From NCBI GenBank assembly GCA_018881555.1, contig JACAXG010000070.1, forward strand, positions 2,852,001 to 2,916,000: 64,000 nucleotides of DNA. Reading direction: 5' to 3'. The position numbers were made by a program, and so were the translations under genes. Positions 26,833 through 41,300 of this stretch are shown here, in pieces. The notes beneath the pieces are model-generated. The model saw nothing but the letters and a program-made list of their open reading frames with translations. It made no database searches and was not told the origin of the DNA. Position 1 is the stretch's first letter, and each line of letters begins with the position of its first letter. This stretch comes from Amblyornis subalaris. Lineage: Eukaryota; Chordata; Aves; Passeriformes; Ptilonorhynchidae.

Positions 26833-26844
26833 AAAAAAAAAAAA
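26833..26844. repeat. Poly-A run (12 A)
   Basis: A simple homopolymer seen directly, with an ambiguous base three positions further on. There is no sign of an adjacent retrocopy. Confidence 0.8.
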
Positions 26845-27135
26845 TCNGTAGAATTTATCAGGAGACAGTCGTATTTAGCCAGATTATGTCTTGGATTTAT
26901 TGATTGTCAGATGCTGAGGGCAAAGAGATTATCTTTTCTCCTCAGGATGCTTAAGTTTCTTGCAAAGTAATAATAGTATGTACCTAATGAGTCACAGCAA
27001 ATTGAGTTGTAGATGAATGTTTCATGGAATGGAGGGAATCCTACTCTTGAGGGCATTGAACACAGGTGGAGCTGCAAGAATATCGAGTAGATCCATACAA
27101 ACTCAGGTATGTGCCTGTCTGTAATTGGCAAAGAG

Positions 27136-27300
27136 TAGGTCAGTGGTCTATACAGTCTAGCCTCCTGATGCCTCTATCAAAGGCCATTGCCTGGTGGTTT
27201 ACAGGGAGTCTTGAACTCAGTTGGAGATTGTGAAGCAGCATTGGCTGGGAAAAGGAGAGGAAGGACTCTTTCCTAATGCTTGTGGGCAATTAGGTGACAT
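27136..27300 (-). mobile_element. Possible ancient CR1/L3-like remnant
   Basis: The text aggtcagtggtctatacagt, then ctagcctcctgatgcctcta, resembles the antisense 3' region of old sauropsid CR1/L3-type repeats (ggtccatctagtccagtatcctg-like). A later gggcaattaggtgaca fits the same family loosely. The match is diverged and made by eye, so chance resemblance is possible. Confidence 0.3.
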
Positions 27301-28820
27301 GGTGTGGTAGGAGGTTTTTATTATCNTTCTTACTTTCCCTGCTTGAGAATTCAAAGGGAGCAATGGATGTTAGAACTAGAAAATCCAGCTTCATCTTCCT
27401 GTCATTCACAAACCTTTACCTTACTAAAGCTCCCAGTATTTCAAGTTCCCAATGTGTGTAGGGTAGCTGAACTCAACACAGGCACAATGTCATATTTGGG
27501 GGAATTATAATACCAGCTGTACTGATGGAGAAAATGTAAGTGTTTGGTTACATGTAGACTTTCTTCCTTGTTTTCTCTGAGGGCATCAGCAGAGTTAAAG
27601 AAATTGTCTGCACTCAAACCCTGGGAGAGATATTCAGCCCTTGGGGCAATGGTGGTTTCCAGCCAGCCTGCCTCTTTCTCTTCTGAGGAAGAAGTCCAGC
27701 CCCTGATTCCCAGCCCAAGATATGCTCTTCTTTCCAAAGCATTTGACTGTTCTTAATAGTTTCCTCTTCTGTGAGAGCCCCACTTTTTGGGTTACTGTGG
27801 CTACGATCTTCCTGTCTTACTTTTGGTCATTAGTTCTAGTGAAACCTTTACAGCCTGGAAAGATTCCATTAATCTTCAAGAGTTCAGTTGACTTAAACAA
27901 GTCAAGGTCCTATGATTAGATAATCTCTCTGAAAGACAGTGTGTTGATAAAGTCAGTGGGCCAGGATTTCATCTTGTATGTTTTGGATTTTTTTGTGCAC
28001 AAATATTAACATANATTTTTAAAAGAAATTAAATATCTACCCATGATTTTCCTTTAGAGAGTCTGTATACTTCTCCTCTACATTCTTATTCTTATGCAGA
28101 AACTATTTGCAAAGGGTTAATAGTAAAGATTTCTACATGCTTTTCTAGGTTTATATGTGAAAAGCATTCCTACTTCTTCCTTGGAAAATGTAGACTCAGA
28201 ACAGTATGCCATGTATGTCTACAAAAACTTCAAAGTTTTCTGCACAAAAATGTGTTGACTTTTAGGTTGGATTTTGGCAGTATCTTTTTTTAAAAAACAA
28301 AACTTATTTTGCTTCATGCTAAGATAATGATCTCTTTTTTAAAGGAGAAATGTAGTATATGTGTAGACTTTGCCCTGAGTATGCATTTCTAGAGAGTAAT
28401 GAAGTGTAGATTAACTCTGCAAAATACATGTTACACTACTTCAAAAAGATAATATAATTGTGTGATTAGAACTCTTTATAAATATCAATTTGCTCAATCT
28501 TACTTTCCTCAATTTTATGGGGTCTAATGTTAAGATTTAAAAAACAATTATTTTTTGTTCAACTTGGATTTTCTTAACTCTTTCAGCACTTGAACATTTA
28601 ATACATTCCTAGTTAGTAGGTCTGGTTCTACTAAGTCAACAACTCAGTTATTTAATGTCATTCTTTTGTTTTAGCACCTATATTTCAGGATAGCTGCACC
28701 CTGTCGGGTTATGCTAGTTGCCACAATTCATCTAATTGGGTTATTTAAAAACTGATGATTGAAAGTTGAACTAGTGATTAAGCTAAAAAATAGCTGAAAT
28801 TTTTTTCAATCAGTTTTTGG

Positions 28821-28854
28821 TTGGTTGGTTTACTGTTTGTTTGTTTTTTTTTTT
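28821..28854. repeat. GGTT/GTTT low complexity ending in poly-T
   Basis: Short ggtt and gttt units lead into 11 T. This is low-complexity intronic sequence with no recognised element. Confidence 0.75.
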
Positions 28855-29600
28855 CCCCTGACCCCCAAAAATTGTGTTGACAATACTCCATAGGTATAGA
28901 GTACTTTAATTTCATAATTATTTTTGTTTATGTAATGTGTCATATAAGCTACATTTTCAAAGTATTTTTGAGGTCAGAGAGGAAAATACTGTTTTACCAA
29001 CAGAAACTTTTTAAATGAATCCAAAACAATTTCAGTATTTCTCAGAAAATTCTAACCTTACATATTTTTATTTCTGTTCAAATAAAACAATATTTAGAAA
29101 TATCAAAGTTTCTGTTCTGACAAAACAGAAATTCAGAGTTTTGGGTTTTTAAAGATGTAATTGAAAGTTGTCAAATTAAAATGTAATTGATTTCCTGTAA
29201 CCTAAAAAGCTTCAATTGTATGTTTCAACAAGATACAAATTTTTGATTTAGATCTGTGTGAGAGTCCTTCTGTTACCCAGGAAAAAAGAAGGCATTTTGC
29301 AAATACACTGCCTGATTTAAGTTTGGAATTTTAATTTCAGGGGAATAAAAGCTACATTGTAGAGGTTCAGCAAGACGGGCTTTGAGCTCATCCCTGGCCT
29401 TTGGGGGAGAAGGGACTAAGTTTTAATGCCTTTTGTAGGTGTTTGCAACAGTGAGTGACAGTTGCCACAAGTGAGTGGCTTGGTCCAGCTATATCTGTTA
29501 TGGTCTATGGGAGTTGAGCTCCATGNGATCCAGAATGGCTTCTTTGCATACAGAGTCTCCGGTTTCTTGAATGGGTTGAGGTTTGCTTCGGTCCTCAGAA

Positions 29601-32600
29601 GTATTTAAAGGTGATTAAGTTTTGGGTTCAAGTGTCTTTTAGGCTCATGTTATTACAGCAGTCTAGATGTAATCTGCTAGGTATTAGAAATTTCTCTCCT
29701 GTGTTAGGCCTATAGAAAATAATACATACTGAACCAGCAAATAAATGACCTCTTTTTAAAGGAGATCACTGGAGAACCAAGGTAGCCGATTCGTAAAGCA
29801 GATTCCATGTAACATGTTCAGGCATTGGTGTACCTTGTTAATGGTAGAAACTTTTCTACCAGGTGAGCTAGTAGGAGGGATTCTGAGTTACTCTTATCTG
29901 GAAGTCACTGGAAGTTGATTAATGGCATTTTCTTCCTCATGCCTTTGTCCATCTGGTTGCTTGCAATATTTTGGAATACATGTCAGAGGATGTTGCAGTT
30001 TGTGGATGCTCATGCCGTAAGAGACACTGTAAATTAGGCTTACTGTGCATGTCAGTGAGCTATACAGAAAAGATTTGAACCATAGACCACAACAGTTTGG
30101 AAAGAGTTATTATAATCTGTCAAGTCAATAATTCACATTTGAGAAAAGCCCACAGTATAAATTTACAGTTTGGATTCATTTTACAACCTATGAGGCCATT
30201 AATCAGGGCTATGTAAGGTCTCCTAATGCAGTTTTATATAATCTGTATGTTTATGTTTTGACATGATGAATTGTAACAGCTTAATTAAAATAATATTAAG
30301 AAGTTTACTGAATCCCACTGTATCCGAGGACATCCCAAGACAGTCACTCCATTGAAAATGTGCCTTGTTTTATCTGATTACACACAGAATGGGTTAAGTC
30401 CTGAAGCACCTTGACAGAGTTGAAACATGTATACAAATTGGTAGAAATTCATGACAGAATGAATTTCCTTTACATTACCTGCCATACATTACATGAATTT
30501 CCTTTTCATATGCAATGGTCACCTTACCAAAACTTGTACTGGATATTTGCTAATGTGCATTCACACGCAGTCAGGTCAGATGTGCAGGATTTAACAGAAA
30601 CAGAGGAAGAGCAGTGGTATAGACAAAGTTGTGTGTGAACTATGACATATTACCATTTATTATCTTATGGAATAATATGAATCAAAATCCAGCTGTAAAT
30701 ATACCCAAAGTTGAGATGCACACTGTCCTAAGATCTATATCCCAATTTTTTGTTTGTATAGCAAAATGCTATGTAAGAATGAAAGATACTTGACTATTAA
30801 AGAGGCAAGCACAGAGCTGCATGGTTTGCAGCACTCAGATATGAGTGTTGCTGTGAGGACAGTCCTTAAAAATTAAGAACTAAAGTACCGCTTTAGTAAT
30901 GGGAAACAAGTGATAAAGGCAGCTTTAGACATGCAATTAAAAACTTGTGGTGTTAATTTTTTCACCTTAATAGTTGTCATAAGGCCTTTTACTGTACCTG
31001 AAGCTTCCCAGCTGGACAGATGTGTGCTCCATTCTGCCTAATTGTGGTACTGTCAATTCCAGGAACTATTTGGAAGGTTTTATGTACTGAAAGAAGTGAG
31101 GAAAAACCAAGTTGATCCAAGTTAGGTCTTTGACTCCACCAGTGAAAATCTGAATATTGTTGTGGTTGGCATGACTCTGATTTGGATTCTGGCCCCGCTC
31201 TGGCCACACTGGCTTTCTGTGCTTCTCACGTTTCATATTGATGTATATGATCAGTCTGACTCAAGTCATTTCAAGACATACCCTTTTCAGGTTTAGTGGT
31301 ATAAAACCATCCTTCACCAGACGGACAGGCAGTAGATCTGTCTCCTTCCCTAACACACAGCACTGATTTAGGATCATGTCTAGATTTGAAGTTTCAATAT
31401 TTCATCAAAGTTCCTTCTGCACTGCACATTAAAAATGACTCTGTAAGTGTAATTTGTTGTGGTACCTTCTCCCTTTTATCATTCACATATATTTTACCGT
31501 GCTTATTTGTTCTGCCTATGCTCCAATCTGTTGTGGGAAGATGCTTCTTAAAAAAAAAAAAATAATCTTCACCTCCCCTTTTTTCCCCTTCATTAATCTT
31601 TGTATTTTGTGATAAGTGATAAAACCTTACAAGCATCAAAGAACGTTTCTTTCCTGATACTAAGCTACAGCAGTGACAAGCATGGAGGATGAATTATAAT
31701 GAAAGATCCCTTTGTTGCTCAAGAGAAGGCTAGTTGCTTCAATCACTTGTGAAACCTGTGCACCGACTGCTACTTTCATAGCCATTGTCTGGCATGTGGT
31801 GCCACCAGTGACAAATAGCAGTGTCACCATAGGAAATGGTATAGTAAGTGGAAAAGCACTTTTTAAAGAGATGGATTTAGAAAGAGGTTAATTGCTGTAA
31901 TAGCTAGCATATCTCCAGTAGTATCAACAGAGGTGCAGGGTCTCTGCAGGAATTGTTACCCACCAAAGGCACCAAGGCGACCAAAGTGGACATCTTCAAA
32001 TTTTAGAGGAGATGAAGCAGCCAGCTCTGTCACCCACCTCTGAGAGAGAGAGATGGAGCTGTAGAATTGTGACCTGCCCAACCTCATCAAGGTCCTCCAC
32101 TTGTTCGTATCCACCACCAGATCACTCTTTCTGCACGCATCAGAAACGAGAAATCAAATGGCCAGTGTAGTTCAGTCTAGCTAAAGGTGAAGCCTTCTTA
32201 AGCAGTTCCTAACTGATCAAGAGCCTGATCTTTAAAAGTAAGTTTACATGGCTGATGCAGTCTCCATCCTGCTGCATCCCAGGTGCAATGAAAGGAGCCT
32301 TGCTTGGATGTGTACAGTCCAGGGTGAGATTATTCTTAGCTATTTAAATCACGTGCCTCAAAACTGATAACACTAGGCTCAGGATTTGACAACTTCAGTA
32401 CTTAAAATTAAGATTTTTAAGCCACATGGGACCAAAGCAAACTTCATTAAACCTCTATTTTCATCATCTTGCTCATGTTTGTCAATTGTGATTATAGCCC
32501 TTAACTATTGCTACTCTATATACTGTTGGATGAGAATTACCAGCAAAGAAGCTGGATTTGCCTTGTGCTTCTTTGTTAGAACATTTACTAAGAAATGTAA

Positions 32601-35600
32601 AAGTTTTCCAAAACAGTAAAAACTACGTGCTCCTTTGATACAAGCTTCACCTAGATATCAGGAAGAGGTAAAGTGCTTAACCTTGTCTTGGTTTGTAATG
32701 TTTGTCTGATTACCTTGTTAATATGAGGTTTTGAAACCCAAACACAAATGCATTTTTGCATTTGTATTAAGCAGCTTAGCCTGCCTGGAGTTACAGTGAG
32801 GATTGTTTTAAAGGTGCACCTGGAAACCAAGTTAAAATAATCCTGTATAACTAGCAGCTTAGGGACAAAGTACTATTGTGGCGAAGTTTTACTTTAACAA
32901 AACTCTGGTAATGACCATTACATTCATACTCAATAAGTTCTTATTTTGTGTTTTGGACCTGGAAAAAACTAGTTATACTCAGTACAAAAAACATATTTTC
33001 AGGACTCAACAAAGTATGTTTTTATAATTCTTGTGGACAGCAGCTGCAGGCTATCAGCCTGGACCCTTGATAAATGGTTTTGACATTTCCTGCAGACAGT
33101 CCTCATGAAAAAGGCTCTTTATTTATTCTCAAATGTTGAATTCTGCATTATTGATCAGGTGCCATTCATTAAAGGCTGCTACTTGCTAGAAGAATTACAC
33201 AGTCCCTAAGTTACACATAGCATAATGAATTATTCTGTTGACAAATAGCCGTGTTAAAGGAATGTTAAGGTTGCATGGTTAAGCACTCAGAAGTCAGAAA
33301 ACAGCAGTTGAGGTTGAAGATGATGGAATTTTTGTCCAAATTAAGATTGCAGAATTACAACTGAGGGCATGTAGAAAGACTACTAACAAGCACTGGATAT
33401 TCGTTCTAGGGCAAGTGGTTGGTTACCTGGTGTGTTCACAAATATTGCTGTTATTTATTGCAACATTTAACAAAGCAGCAAACAGTGGATGAAATCCTTA
33501 GTGGTAGGGGTCACAAGGCAGATGGCACTTCATTGGCTGTTTCTCTAGAGTTGCATTCATCAAGGAGGAGGGTCAGTGGCAATGTTATGCTGTTATACTG
33601 CAGCTGAGGGTAAAAGAAGTTAGTGGCTCCCTGTGACATGAGACAAGTTCCATTTGTCAAAGTACTGTTGCATTTAGTTCCCATCAGGGGCTCCTGTTTA
33701 GTTTTCTTTCTTTTTTGTTTTTGTGCCTTTCTGATTTGGTATCATTCTTCTTCTGTTATTTAGCTAGTTATGTTTAGTACAAAATAAAAACCACAGGAAA
33801 GCAGTACACTCCTGATATCTAGGTGCTGTGATCAGTCAGGCCAGGATCATTGCTAAGCATACTGTAGCATCCTCCTTGCCTGCATGCCTGGATTTCTTCC
33901 CATGGGAACACAGGATGCAATGGAGATGAGCTGTACTGTACCTGGAGTCAGATGCATGCCCAGGAGTCAGCATCGCAGAGTAATACACAGAGATCCTTTG
34001 CACCAGCAGTATAGACTTGGCTAATATGTCCTTGGGTTTTTCCAAGAGTAAGAGCATCCTTGTAACCACCAGAGGCTGTGTTTGCTGATTGCTAGCTTTT
34101 CGGAACAAATTTGCTCAGACATATTACTTCCTTGAATTTAATTTCCTTCAGGGGTAAAAGTTGGGCTGTAGTGCCTTCTAGGGGCTACTGGAAATCCCAA
34201 CACGATGTTCACTACTGGTCAGAAAACAATTGAATGTTAGGACTGGGGAAAGCATTAAAAAGCCCAAAGTCTGAGAAGCACAAGAAATCAGAGTCTCAGC
34301 AACAGGTTCTGGAAGAGCTGGGAGAGGCGACTTTGGGTACTGTATGTACACAAGGGAGACTTTTGTGGGGCAGTTCTCACCCCACCTCCAAAAGGAGTGA
34401 CGACATCCCACAAATGGCACTATAAACATGCCCAAGCCAAGCAATGTCTCCAGTGGGCTGTAGATTTGATTTAGACTAGAAGTTGACTCATTGGAGCCTG
34501 TGGCTCTCTCCCGATAGTCTCTGTTCCTCCCAGCTTGTGTNGTGGTAGAATGCAAGTGGCATGTGAGCCATACAGGTATTGGCAAAGCACAGTTTGGGAG
34601 GGAGCAGAGGGATGGCAGTGCAGCCCACCACAGTGGGGCTCATGGGGCAGACTGCTGAATCACTGTTGGAGATGGAATGTTATGGAGTTATGTGAACCTT
34701 CAGATGCATCTTGCATGACCTTGTCTTCTATTCTCCTGTTCCAGGCACAATAAAAAATTCTGTTTGTTTCAAAGGAATGCAGAATCAAGCCCCAAATAAA
34801 AGTCTGTTGCAGCGATTTCTGTTAAGGCTCAAAAAAAAGCACTTTAATTTGAGATAATATATAGCATTACAAATGGATCTCATTAATTCTGAGTGAGTGC
34901 TTGGGCTCTGAAGTTATTGTGCCTCCCTGTACCACTGCCAAAGATGGAAGCATGCAGGTAGCATTAAATAGGATACAACATGAAAGAAAAAGTAAATTAA
35001 ATATCATGTTTATGCCCTTGTAAACATTATAGCCTAAAGTTATGGGATAAGAAGGGGAATAACCAGAGTTCAGGTAGTCCGTTTAGGTAAAGCACACCTT
35101 TCCTGGGATCTTAGATGATTAATTTACTCTTAGGCTTTATTTCTGCCATTGAAAATTGAAAATAATTCTAAATATATGTCTTGATCCTGTCAGAAGACTT
35201 TGCAAAGCCCTGGGGGATCTTCAGTTGAAAGGTTCACTAACAATATAGATTATATCATTGCTTGGATCCAGGTTTTATAATTTCCTCCTTTTCCAAATTT
35301 AATTTTTTGGTTGTTGTTCCTGACTAAGGTGAAATCCTCATCTCATATATTTGCAGGTAAATAAGGAATTATTGCTTAATTCAATGACACTGTAATGTAT
35401 TACATTTCTCACTAAAGCATCTATCCTTGAATTTTCTACTGATTATTTTATGCAACATATAGTACTGAAGGCTGCTTATACTCTACTTCTGGAGACTGGA
35501 TTTCTCCTCTGAATACCCAAGCACTTATTAGAAATCTCACCTATATTGCCTAATATGATAATTGTACGACCTTCCATTTATACAGACTCTTTCACAATGT

Positions 35601-38000
35601 GGCCCCATGCTTTCTTTGGGATTTTTTTCCTCATCATGAATTCCCAAATTCCTAGTCACACCGATCCCTTTAATTTACTCTCTGTCATTACCAACTGCCA
35701 CTCCAAAGTTTTACACATCTTTTTTTCCACACTCATCTACATTAAACTGCAATTTTTCACTTCTGGCTTGGTTTAAATAATGTAAATCCTTCTTGTCTGA
35801 TTGTATTGCCACTTGTTATTTATGGTGCTATGGCGTACACTTTTATGTGCGGACTGGGGAATCTTCTTTTGTATGCAGTCATGGAGATCATCTCTATAAA
35901 TAATGGAAAAGCTTACAATTGTGATTATACATCTCTTTGCAATACCTGTATATCCTTTGTTTCTCCAGCACAGAAAAGACATCTCAAAGACACAAGTAAA
36001 GCAAACTTTGTCTTTTATCTGCATTCTTTCCANAGAAATTCTTGTTTCCTTAGACAAAAAAACAGAGAGCTTTGTTCATCTGGGACTTCCTCATCTCCTG
36101 GGAACGTGTAAAATGAAGCCCTCAGTGCCACACTTTCTTTAATTAGGGATGAGATGACCTGCTGCTTATACTTATCAAGCTGCATCCTATGCACCTCTTT
36201 CACAGCTTCACAAAAAGGGAAACTGGGGATCATAGAAATAATATAGCAGCCATAATTATCAAGACACGTGCTTGAGATATCGCTACTGTTGATATTGCCT
36301 CTGCTTTCTATCAACACCCGTCCTTGTGGCAGCTGAGGCAGTACAGTCATGTTTTACTGGAAGGGCAGTTTTCTAAGAGGGAACTTAAATAGGCAAAGCA
36401 AAGTTCTCTTCAGTCTTATCTGCACAGCAGCGGGATAAGAGCATGGCCTATGAGAAAGAGCCAAGTGACTCACCATTGCTGTCTCCCTCCTCCCCTGGGG
36501 GCTGGTGGCAGCTTTATGTAGGCAGCAGGAATGACAGCAGCCTTGTCATCAATCACCAGAGCAGAGAAGTTCCTTTAGGGAGCCTGCCTCGCTGGTGCTG
36601 CAAATGCGTTTGATGTGTTTGGCTGATCTGCGTGTAGGATGTGTAGATATCAAGCCGGGTTGGAATAGAACAGAGCGACATATGGCACATCACATGCTTG
36701 GGAGGCCACTACTGCACAACCTGAGTTTCTTGTATTTAACTTAAAGAACGTCAAACATGCGCAATGATCTGTGGCTGGGACAATTCTGTGGTTTAACCTT
36801 GGCAGGCAGCTCAGCCCCACGCAGCCTCTTGCTCACTGTCTTCCAGTGGGATGTGCAAGGGAATCAGAAGTGTAAAAGTGAAAACTTGTTGGTTGAGATA
36901 AAGACAGTTTGCTAGAAAGAGCAAAAGCTTCATGCACAAGCAAAGCAAAATAAGGAATTAATGCCTTACTTCCCATGGGCAGGCAGGTGCTCAGCTGTCT
37001 CCTGCAGAGCCGGGCTTCATCCCATGTAATGGGAAGACAAGCATTGTAACTCTGATCATCTCCCTCTTTCTCCTCTTCCCCCTGTTCTATATGCTGAGCA
37101 GGAAACCATATGGTGTGGGATATCCTTTTGGGCAGTTGGGGTCAGCTGTCCCGACTATGTCCTGTCCCCACTTCTTGTGCACCCCCTGCCTGCTTGCTGG
37201 CAGGGTGATATGAGAAGCGGTAAAGGCCTTGACTCTGTATAAGCTCTGCTCAGCAGTAACTAAAACATCCCTGTGTCATCAACACTATTTTCATCACAAA
37301 TCCAGAACACAGCCCCATACCAGCTACTATGAAAGAACAAAACCCAGTACAGACTATAAAATAAATTGAACGGGAATAGGAAATGTTCCTGGGCACTGGC
37401 ACTCAGTCATCATACTCCNGCATTGTTGACAAGGTCCCTGGCATGCTGTTGGGCCCCTTGACTCTCCCAGACAATTCCGGGCATGTTTCTTAAATTAGCA
37501 TGGGCAAGGGAACATCTTGCAGACTGTTGGATATGGCCAATATCCACACAGAGCAGAGGACAATAATTACAGGAAAAGTTGCCACTTCTCCGTTTTGTGC
37601 CAAGGAACAATTTTTATCTTGATTAATTTACTACGTAGATACTTTGTGTTTGAAGACCCTTTTGAAAAAGTTGTATTAAGTAGCAAAAAAAGGAAGGTGG
37701 AAATGCTCTACTCTGAACACTCACTGAAGTGAAGCAAAATATGTGCTTGATTTTGAAAGGTACCAAGGAAAAGGGGAGATCTTGAAATTCATGGCAGTCA
37801 ACTGTACTTGTACTAAGCACAGAGAAATAACTTCTTATCATAGTGGGAGAAGCAGAGTAAATTTTTGCTGTAGCTTGTTGGAGACTTAAGTAAGCATCTT
37901 CTGACTGTACCAGTAGGCAGTGGGTGCATGCTTACATACCTGCAGATCCACTGCAGGGAAGACAAGATTTGCCAGCTAATCTTGTGTTGTTCATGCTGGG
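29601..38000 (+). other. KIF26B: Giant KIF26B intron, part 4 of 5
   Basis: Intronic sequence with almost no ambiguous bases compared with the preceding 29 kb. It includes a 13-A run (31550-31562). The 36.4-37.2 kb part is visibly more GC-rich than its surroundings but shows no open frame, splice pair or motif that supports a gene. Open frames up to 135 codons (minus strand near 34.2-34.6 kb) match nothing. Confidence 0.75.
31550..31562. repeat. Poly-A run (13 A)
   Basis: A simple homopolymer is seen directly. No flanking direct repeats or retrocopy body were recognised. Confidence 0.8.
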
Positions 38001-38347
38001 GTTGTTGAAGACTGTTTTGGCTTGTTCAGTTCTTATAAAAATGCCACTCTCAGTGATGTTTAAAGATATTTTCAAAAGGAAACAAAAAAATTCGTCCCAG
38101 CACGTGGGCTGAGTTAGGCTGTTGTTGGTCCCATCATAGGTGCAGGTATGTGGAGAATGACAGGAGCTGGGAAAAATCCTCCTTCTACTTGAGGCAACAC
38201 ACACACTGCCCAGTTATGCAGTTCTGAAATTCAGACTTACCTCAAAGACATCATAAGAAAGCAAAAGGAAAACCAGGAACCCACAGTCTGCATGTGGGGA
38301 GCCTTAAGAAAAGACTGTTTTCCATGAGAGGATGATCCTCATGTCTT

Positions 38348-38386
38348 CTTTTTTTATTTTTTTTTTTAATTTTAATTTTTTTAAGA
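38348..38386. repeat. T-rich low-complexity tract
   Basis: Runs of T interrupted by single A or AA are seen directly. This is simple low-complexity sequence. Confidence 0.8.
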
Positions 38387-41300
38387 GTAGAAGAAAGTTG
38401 CAGTGGTCTGTGTTAATGTAGAATCTAGTAAATGCTGAAGTAGCAATGCAACAGGTGAATGGCTGGGCTGATGGATGTGCTGGTTTCAGACAGTGTTGGT
38501 GCGCAGCATTGTCTTTCAACTGTACCAAACCATAGTGACAAACTCACACCTACTGCTGCCACGAACAGTACAGGAAGCCACTGAGCCATGCCCTGTCACC
38601 TGAGTATATTTCATACCAGATTTTACTGAATTCGTTATTAAAGTTGCATCGTCCAGCTGAAAATGAGTACAATCATGAGAAGTGCAAGTTTTTTGAATAA
38701 CACGCTTGGTGTTTGGGTACAGTACCCTGCCACTACTTCCTATTATTGCTAGAAGTGCAAAATAGTTTAACTGCTGTACAGGATGGGGTTGATGAGCCGA
38801 TAAAGCAATTACACAAGACAGAAACAGAGCAACTGTTGCAAAAAAAGAGGAGACCTGCACGCCCTAATGCTGTTGCTTTTTCAGTTGTTTTCAGTGCTTT
38901 CCCAAAGCATCAGTATCAGTAACAGCCATTTCCACCAACAGCAAGAGTGATGAGGCCTATGTATTTTCTAATTTGTGCTAAAGCAGAGCTCTGAAGCCTA
39001 GGAGAGTTACCTTTGTGAAAATAGAAAGAGAGGACAATGAGGTCTGTTTGCACATGCTTCCTAACCAGCTTACACTGGCATAATTCACCCGAGTTTATTT
39101 GTTTGGGTTTTTTTCCAAATGTGGCCAGATTTCCATTAAAGCAGTGTTCACTCATACAATCCTGTGTTTGTTGCATTCTGGGTCAGTCTGTTTATGTTGA
39201 CCTCCTAGATTCCATGTTAGCATCATCAGCTAATTGTCTCATGATCTGTAAGAAAAATCCTTTAAAATGCTTAACAGGTGGTTTTCATATTCTCTGGGCA
39301 CCACAGAAAGGCTTCAAGCTTTACATCCATCATGCAAAAGCATGTATGTGCAAAAGCATAGGGGATGGCAAGATTTTCCTGTGCTGTAGTACTTTCTGGC
39401 TGGCTACAGCAAAAATGCATGCCTCCCACCATTATTTACAACTGTAACAGTGAGAAATTACAAAACCTACTCTTCATTAACCTCCAATAAGGTTGTTCCT
39501 GCAGCCAGTGATTGCCATTACGTTGATGGAGTGCTGAAACAGCTCAATAGCCCTGGCTGGCCTGTCTCGCCTGTGACTGCACTGCAGCTCCTGCCTCCCA
39601 CCACTACCCAGAACACATCCAGCAGAAGCTGCTCAAATGATTGATGAGAAAAGCAGCTCATAAAGGCAAGCACAGTGCCTGAAGCAACAGCTGTCTAGCC
39701 CTGTCCCTGCAGTAATTAGATAAATGAACCCCAAATGAAATCTTACAGGCAAGAGTAGAAGGAAGTGATAATATCCCCAGTGTCGATCTCTGATTGCTTG
39801 TGCTGCCTCGTTCCAGCCTGTGTTTGTAGTTATTCGTGTGTGATACAGATTTGACACAGCTTACCTCTCCCACCTTCCCTGCTCATTTTGCTGCCGCTCC
39901 TCCAGACAGACCCCTGTGGGCGCAGGAGACATGGCAGTGTCAGTGNCTGGACTCTGCTTTCTTTTTTTTTCCTTTGGCACCAGTTGTACTTTGCAGAGTG
40001 TGCTGAACCTTTGTCCTTCTCCACAGAGTATGAACATAACAAAAGGTCCATGACAGGTCACAAATTGAGTTTATCTGGGGAAAATCCTGCAATTAGCAAA
40101 TTCCTTCTTCAAGAAATAGTAGATGTGTTTATAGGGATGCATTAGATTAAAAAGGAGATTGCAAAATGGTTCAGGCAACTGAAATTTTCATAGAATTGAT
40201 TAAAAGGTTTATGCTCATTTTTACAGTACAATAGCATAGTGATAATACAGCAATGCCCCTAGATCTTCCCTTGGTGCTACTTAATGATATCCATGAAGGA
40301 AGCCATCAGTGCCAATAATTGCATTTAGAGAGAAACATGAAAAAAAGGAGATTTTAATATATATTCAGAAAATGTATATGCTTTAAAAAATGGTGTATAG
40401 AATTGAAACACACACATATGTGTAAAATAAGTACATAGAAATATATACAAAAAAAACCCTGTAGAGGAAGCCTGAACAGTACATTTCTGATTCTGCTTTT
40501 ATTTGTGGCATTTCACATCAGGAGTAATATTGTGGAATTCAATGACTGTAGAACTCATGCAAGAACAAACCATGTCTTTGAAGACAGAGAGAAGTAGATG
40601 GGGGTGCTGCTGGATTAAATAGTTATCCAGTGAAATCCTGTAAACTCGTAAGAGAAAACACAATAAGAAATGCTACCAGCATGAGCAGAATTAAGAAGTG
40701 AAGTCATATCCTGGAAAAGACACAGTAATCATGCAGAGCAATGACCTTTTCTTTTATTCTCTCTCTCCACCCCTAAGATAGGGTAATTCTTGCTGAGTTC
40801 AGCCAGATTTGCATGGCTGTAAAATTAGATCAAAATTAGGCCCCGGTTGTTTGTTTTACCAAGAGTGCATGTCTCAAAAGATTGCTTTCATGTTTCCCCA
40901 TAGAGACAGTCAGAGGTACATCTAAGGCTGGGCACTGCCAAGACCTGGTCACTGGAATTCAAACAAGAATTTCTGGCAGACTGAGTGGTCCCATTAATCT
41001 CAAGTGGTATCTCTGAGGCGCTTCAATTACAAGAGATTAGTGGGAAACTGTAGCATTGGACTAAAGCAGTAATGACACATAGGAAGTGAAGCAGAAAACC
41101 TGCTTTCTTCTTTTTAAGGAGAAGTTCAATTTACACTTTATTTAAATATAAATTTCAAGCATAAAGTATTATAGTTGTTAAACTTCACTCTTCAGTTAGT
41201 TTCAAATTAACCATACTGTATTTCTGTTCCCCAGAGCAGCACCGTGATCTTCAGCTTGTCTGTTCCTTAAATTGAGCTGAAGTCTTTTAGTCCAGTGAGT

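Larger units (their letters stand above)
20501..29600 (+). other. KIF26B: Giant KIF26B intron, part 3 of 5
   Basis: This stretch contains a 13-bp tandem duplication (24181-24206), a CpG-enriched block with promoter-like motifs (24615-24890), a 12-A run (26833-26844), a possible old CR1/L3-like remnant (27136-27300) and a T-rich tract (28821-28854). Several open frames cluster at 23.3-23.95 kb (+ strand, up to 135 codons) and 25.8-26.35 kb (- strand, 175 codons). None shows a domain or splice structure, so no gene is called. Confidence 0.75.

Noticed and set aside
32640..32680. Possible CR1 internal fragment (tagatatcaggaagaggtaa)
   Set aside because: Resembles the tagatattaggaag segment of CR1 but is too short and lacks neighbouring matches.
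39037..39447. 136-codon open frame on the + strand
   Set aside because: Cys-rich by chance, without spaced zinc-finger or signal-peptide pattern; no family match and no splice support.
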